From the NCBI GenBank assembly GCA_034168985.1, contig JAXFJE010000023.1, forward strand, positions 1 to 64,000: DNA of 64,000 bases. The letters run 5' to 3'. The position numbers and the translations under genes were made by a program. The notes beneath the pieces are model-generated. The model saw only the letters and a list, made by a program, of their open reading frames with translations, was not told the DNA's origin and ran no database searches. Positions 25,162 to 34,039 of the stretch are shown here, piece after piece (the stretch's first letter is position 1; each line of letters begins with the position of its first letter). Origin of the DNA: JALEVB01 sp022768265. Its GTDB lineage: Bacteria; Bacillota_I; Bacilli_A; Erysipelotrichales; Erysipelotrichaceae.

Positions 25162-25196
25162 CAAAAAACCTCCTTATGTTATATATAAGGAGGTTT
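25162..25196 (-). terminator. Hairpin that is both terminator and RBS-sequestering element
   Basis: A 12-bp perfect stem (25166-25177 with 25185-25196) directly follows the TagO-like gene and is followed by TTTTTT on the minus strand. The 3' arm contains AAGGAGG, the Shine-Dalgarno site of the MazF-like gene. Transcripts that read through will therefore have the ribosome site paired. Confidence 0.75.
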
Positions 25197-25198
25197 AA

Positions 25199-26272
25199 CT
25201 ATTTATCCTTGTTTTTTTTAAAGATTTTTCTATAGGTACTAATAATCGGATGAAATTTTTCATTGACCATTCCCGTCGCTTCAATAAAGATTTCAAAAGC
25301 GATCAACAAGATCACGATCATGATCAAGCCTAGATCTTCATTAAAGAAGATGACCAAAGCACTCAAACCAAATAAAGCTGTTACGATATATAAAGCAATG
25401 ACCGTATTACGATGACCTAGACCAACCTTAAACATCAAGGTATGATGCAAATGTCCACGGTCTGCTTCCGAAATCTTTTGGCCTTTCAGTTTACGACGAA
25501 CGATTGCTAATAACGTATCACTGATAGGAATAAACATCATCAAGATCGGCAAAGCCAAAGTTACGACCGCCGCTGTCTTAAAACCTAAAAGCGATACACA
25601 AGCTAACATATAGCCGATAAACAAGGCTCCACAATCCCCTAAGAAGATCGAAGCTGGATGAAAGTTATAAGGTAAAAAACCTAAGATCGAACCAGATAAG
25701 ATCAAAGCCAAGATACAGATATCTCTGCGCCCCAAGAAAAAGCCTAACAAGCCAATAACACAGCAAACGATGAAGCTGATGCCGCTTGATAAACCATCTA
25801 ACCCATCGATCAAGTTAATAGCGTTGGTTATCCCAACGATCCAAACAAAAGAAACCAAGAAATTTACGAATAAATTATTAAATTCGATACCAAATGGCAA
25901 ATAGAAAGTCTGGATATATAGCTGCCCCCCGATCAAAGCTATCAAAGCACCCGCTATTTCAAATAATAATTTATATAATGGTTTTAAATTATAGATATCA
26001 TCGATGATACCTCCAGCAAAAACCACAACGCCCCCTAGAATGATCGCATTTAAGGTCGTATCCGCTTTGACAAACACCGCCATCGAGATCATGAAGGCCA
26101 CAAAGACAGCTACGCCGCCCATCCTAACGATCTTGCCATGATGGACCGTTCGATTATTCTCTTGGGCATAGATTCCTAATTGAAAACCAATCTTTTTACA
26201 TATTGGCACCATGATCAAGCCTAAGATCAAAGGCAGAACAAAAAACGGAAATGCACCTTCGACTAGATTCAT
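25199..26272 (-). CDS. tagO: Undecaprenyl-phosphate GlcNAc-1-phosphate transferase (TagO/WecA type)
   Basis: This 357-residue polytopic membrane enzyme attaches a GlcNAc-1-phosphate (or related) to undecaprenyl phosphate. That is the first step of wall teichoic acid or other surface glycan synthesis. Family motifs: GIIDDIYNL (about 87-95), NAINLIDGLDGLSSG (about 150-164), LGDCGALFIGY (about 207-217) and the cytosolic DRGHLHHTL histidine motif (about 263-271). The reading frame opens at GTG 26284, but AGGTGG sits 8 bases before ATG 26272. It likely primes the surface polymer whose other genes lie at 45-64 kb. That connection is inferred. Confidence 0.9.
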   Translation of the reverse strand: MNLVEGAFPFFVLPLILGLIMVPICKKIGFQLGIYAQENNRTVHHGKIVRMGGVAVFVAFMISMAVFVKADTTLNAIILGGVVVFAGGIIDDIYNLKPLYKLLFEIAGALIALIGGQLYIQTFYLPFGIEFNNLFVNFLVSFVWIVGITNAINLIDGLDGLSSGISFIVCCVIGLLGFFLGRRDICILALILSGSILGFLPYNFHPASIFLGDCGALFIGYMLACVSLLGFKTAAVVTLALPILMMFIPISDTLLAIVRRKLKGQKISEADRGHLHHTLMFKVGLGHRNTVIALYIVTALFGLSALVIFFNEDLGLIMIVILLIAFEIFIEATGMVNEKFHPIISTYRKIFKKNKDK

Positions 26273-26352
26273 CTTTTGGACCACCTTTCTAAACTTTACT
26301 TATTATAGCATAATCTTAACATGATTTGCATAGCTTTTAAAAAAGCCTAGAC

Positions 26353-27018
26353 TTAATTTATCGTTTGCTGGCGCATCAAAAGGATCGCTAATAACAAACC
26401 TACGGCTGGCAAAAGGAGCGCCATGGCCACCCAACTGTAAGAAAACCACGCTCCCAGGGTTGCCCCCATGATGAAATAGAAGATGATCAAAAAATAATGC
26501 TTCGCTTTTTCTAGCCGCGCATGATCATGATATTTAACAAGATGGTATAGATGTTCAGTTCCACTTTTGAGATTGCCCGTGCACATGATCGAAGAAAAAG
26601 GCTTTCCTAATACTTTGCCAAAAGTTTCTGCCTGCATGGCACAACTAAATGATACCAACACATTAGCTAAGATATTAGCGTAATGATCGATCGGTAAAAA
26701 AGCAACGATGATCAAGATAGCTATTTCGACCAATAAGATCAATTGTCGCCAATGTAGCGGCGTATGATTATGATCTTTTAAATACAACACCAATAAGGTC
26801 CCAAGCATAAAAGCTATGATCGGTATGGCAAAACGCAACATCCCCGTAATATTACCCTTCGCAAGACATATCCCCACTTGCACGATATTTCCCGTTTGCG
26901 CATTGGCAAACACATGATCGCGACATATATATGTATAACTATCTAAAAAACCACCTACCATGGCCAAGATGCTTGCCAAACCAAATGATTCGGACATCTG
27001 GATCTTCATTTCTTCCAT
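26353..27018 (-). CDS. YoaK-family (DUF1275) membrane protein
   Basis: This 221-residue protein has about six membrane helices and the family motifs GGFLDSYTYI (about 22-31) and ANAQTGNIVQVG (about 38-49). The function of the family is not established. Start ATG 27018 follows AGAAGG. It lies between the atp operon terminator and the TagO-like gene, with no clear functional link. Confidence 0.88.
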   Translation of the reverse strand: MEEMKIQMSESFGLASILAMVGGFLDSYTYICRDHVFANAQTGNIVQVGICLAKGNITGMLRFAIPIIAFMLGTLLVLYLKDHNHTPLHWRQLILLVEIAILIIVAFLPIDHYANILANVLVSFSCAMQAETFGKVLGKPFSSIMCTGNLKSGTEHLYHLVKYHDHARLEKAKHYFLIIFYFIMGATLGAWFSYSWVAMALLLPAVGLLLAILLMRQQTIN

Positions 27019-27070
27019 ATTTAATACCTTCTTAAACCTCTATAATGATATACCTATTTAAGATTTACGC

Positions 27071-27107
27071 AAGAAAAAAGATGCTTAATTTTCTTATCAA
27101 GCATCTT
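27071..27107 (-). terminator. Terminator of the upp-atp operon
   Basis: AAGATGCTT pairs with AAGCATCTT (27078-27086 with 27099-27107), followed on the minus strand by TTTTTT. It overlaps the stop of the last gene. Confidence 0.82.
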
Positions 27108-27301
27108 CAAAATATTATCGCCAATAAAAATTGAGCTACTAAATATCCCAAGGCCATCGCCAATAAAATATAAAGAAATTGCGCCTGTGTCACTTTACCA
27201 CTACGAATAAACTTTTCATAGTTAACGCTTTGCAAAGCATACATCGCAAAACTAAAGGATAACACATAGATCAAAAAGTTCTTGATGTTATCGAAGTTCA
27301 T
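27107..27301 (-). CDS. YwzB-like DUF1146 small membrane protein
   Basis: This 64-residue protein has two membrane helices (about 8-24 and 42-62) and a charged loop between (YEKFIRSGK). A protein of this size and form is found right after atpC in many Bacillota. Its role is unknown. It overlaps atpC by 14 bases and is the last gene of the operon. Confidence 0.82.
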   Translation of the reverse strand: MNFDNIKNFLIYVLSFSFAMYALQSVNYEKFIRSGKVTQAQFLYILLAMALGYLVAQFLLAIIF

Positions 27302-27692
27302 AACCTTTTACCTGCAAACGATTCATCGCTCTTTTCAAGGCCACTTCTGCACGACGATAATCAACATTTGGATCTTGTGAATTCAAATAGCTTAAAGCCC
27401 GTTCTCTAGCCGCTAAGGCCCTTTCAACATCTATTTCATTTTCATTTTCGATGCTATCGACCAAGATAACGGCTTCATTATTTGCAAAATGCAACAAACC
27501 ACCGCTTAACGCATAATTTTTTCGTCCATCCGCTTCTTCGGTAGTCATCTTGCCAATTGCCAAGGTCGTAACCAAAGGCATATGGTTGGGCAATATTCCC
27601 CGTTGACCATCCGTGGTCACGATATTTAAGATCTTCGTATCTAATTGAGCATATAGGCCATTAGGTGTCACGATCTTACAATGGATCATCAT
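27288..27692 (-). CDS. atpC: ATP synthase epsilon subunit
   Basis: This 134-residue central-stalk subunit couples rotation and inhibits ATP hydrolysis. The N-terminal beta-sandwich (IVTPNGLYAQLDTKILNIVT, GILPNHMPLVT) and the C-terminal helical hairpin (ERALAARERALSYL onward) are both present. Two adjacent ATGs follow AAGGAG. The start overlaps the atpD stop (ATGA). Confidence 0.95.
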   Translation of the reverse strand: MMIHCKIVTPNGLYAQLDTKILNIVTTDGQRGILPNHMPLVTTLAIGKMTTEEADGRKNYALSGGLLHFANNEAVILVDSIENENEIDVERALAARERALSYLNSQDPNVDYRRAEVALKRAMNRLQVKGYELR

Positions 27693-29080
27693 GCTAGCTC
27701 CTTAGCCTTTTCTTGTGCTTCTTCAATGGTAGAAACAAACATGAATGCTTGTTCTGGTAAATGATCAAATTTACCATCTAAGATTGCCTTAAAGCTTCTG
27801 ATCGTATCTTTGATCGGTACATATTTACCTTCGATACCACTAAATTGTTGGGCTACGCTAAATGGCTGTGATAAGAAGTTACGGACCCGACGTGCGCGAT
27901 TGACCGCGATCTTATCTTCTTCGCTTAATTCATCCATCCCCAAGATTGCAATGATATCTTGCAACTCTTTATATTTTTGTAAGATCTGGATAACGCCTTG
28001 CGCTACTTGGTAGTGTTCTTCTCCTACTACTAATGGATCTAAGACCCTTGAACTTGATTCTAGCGGATCGACAGCTGGGTAGATACCTAAAGAAGCAATG
28101 CTTCGATCTAGAACCGTCTTAGCATCCAAATGGGTAAAGGTCGTAGCTGGAGCGGGATCGGTCAAGTCATCAGCTGGCACATAAATGGCCTGCACCGATG
28201 TGATCGAACCCCGATTGGTCGAGGTGATCCTTTCTTGCAATTGCCCCATTTCCGTAGCCAAGGTTGGCTGATAACCAACGGCACTTGGCATACGCCCTAA
28301 TAGCGCACTAACTTCACTTCCTGCTTGGGTAAAACGGAAGATATTATCAATAAATAACAAGACATCTTGTCCTTGTTCATCCCTAAAATACTCTGCCATG
28401 GTCAAACCACTAAGGGCAACACGCATCCTAGCGCCTGGAGATTCATTCATCTGCCCATAAACCAACACGGTCTTATCAAGAACGCCAGAATCTTTCATCT
28501 CATGGTACATATCATTACCTTCACGGGTTCTTTCACCTACTCCCGCTACTACGGAACGACCACCATGTTCCTTAGCGATGTTGTGGATCAATTCTTGCAT
28601 CAAAACGGTCTTACCAACCCCAGCACCACCAAACAAACCAATTTTTCCACCTTTAGCGTATGGACATAACAAGTCAATGACCTTGATCCCTGTTTCTAAG
28701 ATTTCTGTACTAGTTCGTTGTTGTTCAAAGGTTGGCGCTTCCCGATGGATCGGCATCCTTTTAACATTTGCTAAAGCGGGCAAGCCATCGATTTCTCTTC
28801 CAAGGACGTTAAACATCCTACCTAAGACTTCATTACCCACAGGCACCTTGATTGCCGCCTTGGTATCGATAGCCACCATGTTACGAACCAAACCATCCGT
28901 TGAATCCATGGCAATACATCTAACTGTATCATCACCCAAATGTTGTTCCACTTCCACAACTAGCTTACCACCATCATTGGTAACGATTTCTACGGCATTA
29001 CGCAAAGCTGGCAACTCGCCTTCAAAGCGGATATCAACAACCGGTCCGATGACCTGCGTCACTCTTCCTTCATTCATCAT
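27689..29080 (-). CDS. atpD: ATP synthase beta subunit
   Basis: This is the 463-residue catalytic subunit of F1. The P-loop GGAGVGKTVLMQELI, the GERTREGNDMYHEM catalytic glutamate region, and the ALLGRMPSAVGYQPTLATEMG segment are intact. A TTG opens the frame at 29083, but ATG 29080 sits 6 bases after AAGGAG and is preferred. Confidence 0.97.
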   Translation of the reverse strand: MMNEGRVTQVIGPVVDIRFEGELPALRNAVEIVTNDGGKLVVEVEQHLGDDTVRCIAMDSTDGLVRNMVAIDTKAAIKVPVGNEVLGRMFNVLGREIDGLPALANVKRMPIHREAPTFEQQRTSTEILETGIKVIDLLCPYAKGGKIGLFGGAGVGKTVLMQELIHNIAKEHGGRSVVAGVGERTREGNDMYHEMKDSGVLDKTVLVYGQMNESPGARMRVALSGLTMAEYFRDEQGQDVLLFIDNIFRFTQAGSEVSALLGRMPSAVGYQPTLATEMGQLQERITSTNRGSITSVQAIYVPADDLTDPAPATTFTHLDAKTVLDRSIASLGIYPAVDPLESSSRVLDPLVVGEEHYQVAQGVIQILQKYKELQDIIAILGMDELSEEDKIAVNRARRVRNFLSQPFSVAQQFSGIEGKYVPIKDTIRSFKAILDGKFDHLPEQAFMFVSTIEEAQEKAKELA

Positions 29081-29096
29081 CAATCACTCCTTCTTT

Positions 29097-29933
29097 TTAA
29101 GCAGCATCTGCCCCACTTACGATTTCCGTAATCTCTTGGGTAATCGCGCTTTGTCGAGCTTGGTTATAAGCCAATACTAGCTTATCGTTAAGCTCTGTAG
29201 CATTATCCGTCGCATTTTCCATCGCCAAACGGCGTGAAGCCTGCTCACTGGTCTTACTTTCTAACAATAAGTTATATAACAAATTATTGATCATCATCGG
29301 GATCAATTCATTTAAAATTTCATCTGCACTAGGCTCAAATAAGGTTTCTTGCGCAACCTTCACAAAATCACCATCTGGCTGTAACGGTAAGATATCAACT
29401 TTTTCTACCGCAAAGCTCACGGTATTGATAAATTTGGTATAAAGCACCGTGATCTTACCAACTTCTTGATCAAGATATTTATTAACTGCCATTTCCGCCA
29501 ATCGCTTGATTGCCTGAAAGTTAACTTCATCGCTGCTGCACATCTCATTGATCACTGGATAATTTCGACTTTTTAACCATTGATATTGATGGGTACCGAT
29601 CACAATGATCTGATCAGCCTGCTGCAAAGCTTCATGCTTCATCAAATTCATATTATAACCGCCGCATAATCCCATATCACTGGTAAAGACAAATAATAAT
29701 TCTTTATCTGACATATTTTTTTTCGTGATAAAACGATTTTCGATATCCGGATTATTCGCAACGATATTGCCTAAGGTATTTTTAAGCATCATGGTATACT
29801 CCGCATTCTTGCTCATCAAATTACGATGTTTTTGTAACTTGACATTAGCGATCAGTTCCATGGCACTAGTTATCTTTTTCGTTGCATTGATCGAGCGGAT
29901 ACGGCTTTTGATTGCTTGCTTAGATTGTGCCAT
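29097..29933 (-). CDS. atpG: ATP synthase gamma subunit
   Basis: This 278-residue rotor shaft has the conserved N-terminal RIRSINATKKITSAMELIA and C-terminal ARQSAITQEITEIVSGA segments. ATG codons occur at 29939 and 29933. The second has GGTGA at a proper spacing inside the end of atpA, so it is chosen. Confidence 0.95.
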   Translation of the reverse strand: MAQSKQAIKSRIRSINATKKITSAMELIANVKLQKHRNLMSKNAEYTMMLKNTLGNIVANNPDIENRFITKKNMSDKELLFVFTSDMGLCGGYNMNLMKHEALQQADQIIVIGTHQYQWLKSRNYPVINEMCSSDEVNFQAIKRLAEMAVNKYLDQEVGKITVLYTKFINTVSFAVEKVDILPLQPDGDFVKVAQETLFEPSADEILNELIPMMINNLLYNLLLESKTSEQASRRLAMENATDNATELNDKLVLAYNQARQSAITQEITEIVSGADAA

Positions 29934-29935
29934 GA

Positions 29936-31456
29936 TCATTCACCATGTAATAAGCAAAATTCTTCCGTAGCCTTCGCGATGGTCGCATTTAATTGTTGCG
30001 CAGTTTCTGGGGAAATGATCTTATCATTGCTGATCGTTTGATATAGTTGCGAAGCATTATTTTGTACATATTTTAATAAATGCGCTTCAAAAGCTTTGAC
30101 ATCTTCCACCTTGATATCTTTTAGATGACCATTTTTAGCGGCAAACAAACTGATAGCTTGATCGCTCATGCTCATCGGGCTATATTGTGGTTGTTTTAAC
30201 AACTCTTGCAAACGTGCTCCCTTATCGATAGCAGCTTTAGTAGCACTATCTAAATCAGACCCAAATTGCGCAAAAGATAATAGTTCATTATATTGCGCTA
30301 GATCAAGCTTCAATGAACCACTAACGCTTTTCATGGCCTTTGTTTGGGCGGCACTACCAACCCGCGATACGCTTAAGCCTGAATCAACTGCCGGTCTTAC
30401 CCCAGCATTAAATAATTCTGTTTGTAAGAAGATCTGGCCATCAGTGATGGAAATTACATTCGTAGGAATGTAAGCACTGATGTCGCCCGCCTGGGTCTCA
30501 ACGATCGGTAAAGCTGTCAAGCTTCCCCCACCCAGTTCATCATTTAATTTTGCTGCTCTTTCTAACAAACGTGAGTGCAAATAGAAGACATCACCAGGAT
30601 AAGCTTCACGTCCTGGAGGCCTTCTTAACAACAAGCTCATGGTACGATAAGCAACCGCATGTTTACTTAGATCATCATAAATGATCAAGACATCCTTGCC
30701 CTGTTCCATCCATTCTTCACCAATCGCACAACCAGCATATGGTGCTACATATTGTAATGGTGCACTTTCACTTGCACTAGCTACCACGATGGTCGTATAG
30801 CTCATCGCATCATGCAAACGCAGTTTTTCCACGATCTGCGCCACCGTGCTGGCTTTTTGACCGATCGCCACATAGATACAATTAACATTTTGGCCCTTTT
30901 GGTTCAAGATAGTATCGATCGCAATCGCTGTTTTACCCGTTTGACGGTCCCCGATGATCAATTCACGTTGCCCTTTACCAATTGGGATCATGGAATCAAT
31001 GATCTTTAAGCCAGTCATCAATGGTTGACAAACGCTTTTTCTAGTCATGACCCCTGGAGCCACTCTTTCAATAGGTCGCGTCTTATCATACACAATGGCT
31101 CCTTGGCCATCGATTGGTTGACCTAAAGCATTAACGACCCTACCAAGCATGCCATCGCCAACTGGAACTTCAACGATCCTTTGGGTACGACGCACCTCAT
31201 CATTTTCTTTGATCTTGGTATCATCACCAAGCAAAACAACGCCGACATGGTCTTCTTCCAAGTTTAAAGCCATGCCATATACATCATTTGGAAATAATAA
31301 CAATTCCCCAGACATACAATTATCTAGGCCTTGTACCAATGCGATACCATCACCAACACTGATGACATAACCCACATCGGCCATTTCCATCTTTAATTCA
31401 TAATTTTTGATCTGCTCCTTGATCAGAGCACTTATTTCCGTAGGTTTTACATCCAT
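29936..31456 (-). CDS. atpA: ATP synthase alpha subunit
   Basis: This 506-residue non-catalytic F1 subunit has P-loop GDRQTGKTAIAIDTI (about 169-183), the arginine finger region in SGLSVSRVGSAAQ, and the usual N-terminal EISALIKEQI start. Full length. ATG 31456 follows AAGGTG. Confidence 0.97.
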   Translation of the reverse strand: MDVKPTEISALIKEQIKNYELKMEMADVGYVISVGDGIALVQGLDNCMSGELLLFPNDVYGMALNLEEDHVGVVLLGDDTKIKENDEVRRTQRIVEVPVGDGMLGRVVNALGQPIDGQGAIVYDKTRPIERVAPGVMTRKSVCQPLMTGLKIIDSMIPIGKGQRELIIGDRQTGKTAIAIDTILNQKGQNVNCIYVAIGQKASTVAQIVEKLRLHDAMSYTTIVVASASESAPLQYVAPYAGCAIGEEWMEQGKDVLIIYDDLSKHAVAYRTMSLLLRRPPGREAYPGDVFYLHSRLLERAAKLNDELGGGSLTALPIVETQAGDISAYIPTNVISITDGQIFLQTELFNAGVRPAVDSGLSVSRVGSAAQTKAMKSVSGSLKLDLAQYNELLSFAQFGSDLDSATKAAIDKGARLQELLKQPQYSPMSMSDQAISLFAAKNGHLKDIKVEDVKAFEAHLLKYVQNNASQLYQTISNDKIISPETAQQLNATIAKATEEFCLLHGE

Positions 31457-31460
31457 AACA

Positions 31461-32003
31461 TCACCTTACATCTTTCAATAGCGTTTCTTTCAATGTTTCG
31501 ATCTTATAACGCATCGAATCATCAAAGATCATATCATCTACCACGACCTTGATCCCTTTGATCAGCGTTTTATTAACTTGACCTTCTAAAGCTACCTTTG
31601 CGCCTACTTTCTTGCTGATGGTCTGCTCGATCAAGCTAATTTGCTCATCATCCAATTCATATGGCGCATAGATGATCCCTTCTTTGATCCCATCATGTTC
31701 ATTACATAAGGTATTAAAATTCTTGGCAATTTCCACCACCGCCTTAAAACGATGCTTATCGATCAATAAACATAGAAAATTGATTACTTCTTTATCAACC
31801 TTTTGAGCAAAAGCTTTACTGATAACCGCTTTTTTCTCATCTTTGCTGATTTGATAGTTCATGAAAAAATTCTTTAAAGTTTCATCCTTAGTGAATACTT
31901 GTCTTACCAAACGCATTTGTTGTTGCCAAATGCTGATTTTTTGTCTTTCTAAAGCTAGATCAAACAAGCCTTGCGCATATCTTGTAGCACTGCTGTCTTT
32001 CAT
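31461..32003 (-). CDS. atpH: ATP synthase delta subunit
   Basis: This 180-residue peripheral-stalk protein (OSCP type) has the N-terminal helical bundle starting ATRYAQGLFDLA and the C-terminal KTLIKGIKVVVDDMIFDDSM segment. It begins directly after the atpF stop. Confidence 0.93.
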   Translation of the reverse strand: MKDSSATRYAQGLFDLALERQKISIWQQQMRLVRQVFTKDETLKNFFMNYQISKDEKKAVISKAFAQKVDKEVINFLCLLIDKHRFKAVVEIAKNFNTLCNEHDGIKEGIIYAPYELDDEQISLIEQTISKKVGAKVALEGQVNKTLIKGIKVVVDDMIFDDSMRYKIETLKETLLKDVR

Positions 32004-32507
32004 CTAGACCTTATCGATAAAATCTTGAATATCTTGACGATCGCTCGCTTCAAGATTTTTTTCTCCGATCAGTTTTTCACATGCAGCTAAAGCAACTTCA
32101 ACCATTTCTTGCTTAACTTCTTGCTGCATCTTCTTTTTCTGATATGCTATTTCTTTTTGCGCTTCTTCTAACTTTTGATTAGCTTCGATATTAGCTTGCT
32201 TAACGATGCCATCTTTGATCTGGATGCCTTCATTTTTAGCATTTTCTAACATATCTCGAGCCGTTTGGGAAGCTTGTTTGACTTTGGCTTGAGCTTCTTG
32301 TTTCAATTGATCAGCTTCCGTTTTTAATTGGTTAGCTTCTTCGATCTTGGCTTGTGAATATTGGGCTCTTTTACGAATGAATTCACGCGCTGGATCCCAA
32401 AGATATTTATAGACAAAAAACAATAATACGCCGGTAGCAAGCCACTGGATGATCATTGTATTAAGGTTGGGGAACAATTGTCCGGCAACATCAAAACTTA
32501 ATTCCAT
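32004..32507 (-). CDS. atpF: ATP synthase b subunit
   Basis: This 167-residue peripheral stalk protein has one N-terminal helix (about 14-34, ending FVYKYLWDP). A long, Ala/Glu/Lys/Gln-rich coiled coil follows to residue ~155, as expected. It lies between atpE and atpH. Confidence 0.94.
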   Translation of the reverse strand: MELSFDVAGQLFPNLNTMIIQWLATGVLLFFVYKYLWDPAREFIRKRAQYSQAKIEEANQLKTEADQLKQEAQAKVKQASQTARDMLENAKNEGIQIKDGIVKQANIEANQKLEEAQKEIAYQKKKMQQEVKQEMVEVALAACEKLIGEKNLEASDRQDIQDFIDKV

Positions 32508-32535
32508 CTTTGCTTACCTATCCTTATGCTAGATC

Positions 32536-32769
32536 CTATTTAAATACGAAGATCAATAGGAAAGCGATCAACATCCCATAGATCGCACAAGTTTCCGCAA
32601 CCGCACAGCCTAAGATCAACATCGTACGGATCTTACCTTCTGCTTCTGGATTTTTACCTACCGCTTCTACCGCTTTGCTAGCAGCCATACCTTGCCCAAG
32701 ACCTGTCATCAAACCAGTCATTACGGCAAGCCCTGCACCGATTGCTACTAAACCTCTTCCGATATCCAT
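32536..32769 (-). CDS. atpE: ATP synthase c subunit, predicted Na+-binding type
   Basis: This 77-residue hairpin proteolipid forms the rotor ring. The ion-binding carboxylate is Glu59. Gln26 in GLGQGMAA, Val57, Glu59, Thr60 and Tyr64 in AVAETCAIY line up with the Na+ ligands Gln32, Val63, Glu65, Ser66 and Tyr70 of the Ilyobacter/Propionigenium c subunit. That pattern is the established mark of sodium-coupled enzymes, whereas H+-only c subunits lack the Gln and the Ser/Thr. Sodium coupling is therefore predicted but not proven. Confidence 0.95.
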   Translation of the reverse strand: MDIGRGLVAIGAGLAVMTGLMTGLGQGMAASKAVEAVGKNPEAEGKIRTMLILGCAVAETCAIYGMLIAFLLIFVFK

Positions 32770-32795
32770 AATAATAATTTCCTCCTTTAATATCG

Positions 32796-33491
32796 TTATT
32801 TATTTTCTTCCACTGGAAGTTCGTTACCTATGTACACTTGTGTCAAGGTAATGAAGATAAACATTTGAATACAACCTGAGAATACATCAAAATATGCATG
32901 TAAGATCGGTGCTAAGATCGGACCGACAAAGTTAAAGGCGCCAATAAATGGTACCAAGGAACTAAGCCATGCACAAAAGGCATATACCAAGGTCATGATG
33001 ATGGTGCCGCTTAAGATATTCCCAAATAAACGTAAAGACATGGAAATCAACGGAGCGATCTTTCCAAATAAATTAGGAATAACAAACGGGAAGAATGGTT
33101 CAAACAGCCCTTTGAAATAGCCTTTGAGACCATTGGTCTTAAGCGCTTCTTTTTCACGTAGGATGACCGAAATGATCGCCAACGCCAAGGTCACGCTATA
33201 ATTACCAGTTGGTTGGATCAGCCCAAATAAACCAATAAGGTTACATACCAACAAATACATGGCCAAACAGCCGATATATGGTGCCAATTTATCAACCTTG
33301 CTTTGGTTGGTATTCGAAGCCACCATGTTATCCACGCTCTCGACGATCATGATCGCAAAATGGCCTAAGCCTTTAGGCTGTTCTAAGTAATCCATTTTTT
33401 TGATGGCCTGGCCACACATCACGCAAAAGATGCAAAGCGCCAAGGTTATCACGATGATATAAAACACCTCTGGTTGGATAACTATCGTCAT
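32796..33491 (-). CDS. atpB: ATP synthase a subunit
   Basis: This 231-residue membrane stator has the essential arginine in SLRLFGNILSG (about 153-163) and the terminal helix with FDVFSGCIQMFIFITLTQVYI. It forms the ion half-channels with the c ring. Slightly short but complete. Confidence 0.95.
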   Translation of the reverse strand: MTIVIQPEVFYIIVITLALCIFCVMCGQAIKKMDYLEQPKGLGHFAIMIVESVDNMVASNTNQSKVDKLAPYIGCLAMYLLVCNLIGLFGLIQPTGNYSVTLALAIISVILREKEALKTNGLKGYFKGLFEPFFPFVIPNLFGKIAPLISMSLRLFGNILSGTIIMTLVYAFCAWLSSLVPFIGAFNFVGPILAPILHAYFDVFSGCIQMFIFITLTQVYIGNELPVEENK

Positions 33492-33513
33492 ATCTTGCTA
33501 ACCACACCCCTTT

Positions 33514-33861
33514 CTATCTTTTTCTAACAAGCAATGCTTGTAAATAAATATATAAATTATGCATGATCAAGCCTGCAGCACAAGCAATGACATTAAACAA
33601 GCTTGGCCAAAGGCAGCTAATCAATAAAGCAAGGGCAAAGATACCCATATTGGCGAAAAAATATAAAGCAAACCAAACCGGTGAAAAGCTCTGTTTCTGC
33701 AAGAGATATCGCAAACTTATCGCCATGATCCCATAATGGAACAAACCAACCACCAGTCCTAGCAAAAAGCCATTGCCCCAGCGATAATCTAGCACATAAG
33801 CTAGCAAAGACAATGCCAAGCCTATGATCAAACAGTATAAATAATCTTTTTTATGCGCCAT
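33514..33861 (-). CDS. AtpI-like membrane protein
   Basis: This 115-residue protein has four predicted helices. Its position between the small AtpZ-like gene and atpB is that of AtpI, which is thought to help assemble the c ring or carry Mg2+/Ca2+. Sequence similarity is weak, so the call rests on size, topology and place. It overlaps the AtpZ-like gene by 11 bases. Confidence 0.72.
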   Translation of the reverse strand: MAHKKDYLYCLIIGLALSLLAYVLDYRWGNGFLLGLVVGLFHYGIMAISLRYLLQKQSFSPVWFALYFFANMGIFALALLISCLWPSLFNVIACAAGLIMHNLYIYLQALLVRKR

Positions 33862-34039
33862 ACTTACCTAATTTCCATAAATACATCAAGCTAAGGATCG
33901 CCCCTATCAACAAACCAACCAATTTGCCCATGATCGCGAATTTCAACCATGTGTCAAATAGGTATCCGATATATAAACCAAATAAGATACAAAGGGCGAT
34001 AACGATGCCCATTTGTAAAAACTTAGCGATGTCTTTCAT
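33851..34039 (-). CDS. AtpZ-like F0F1 ATPase-associated membrane protein
   Basis: This 62-residue protein has two helices. The pattern LFGLYIGYLFDTWL then KLVGLLIGAILSLMYLWKL is typical of the AtpZ/F0F1-ATPase small subunit family (second helix rich in Gly). Its start overlaps the upp stop by one base. It probably works with AtpI in assembly of the enzyme. Confidence 0.8.
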   Translation of the reverse strand: MKDIAKFLQMGIVIALCILFGLYIGYLFDTWLKFAIMGKLVGLLIGAILSLMYLWKLGKYGA

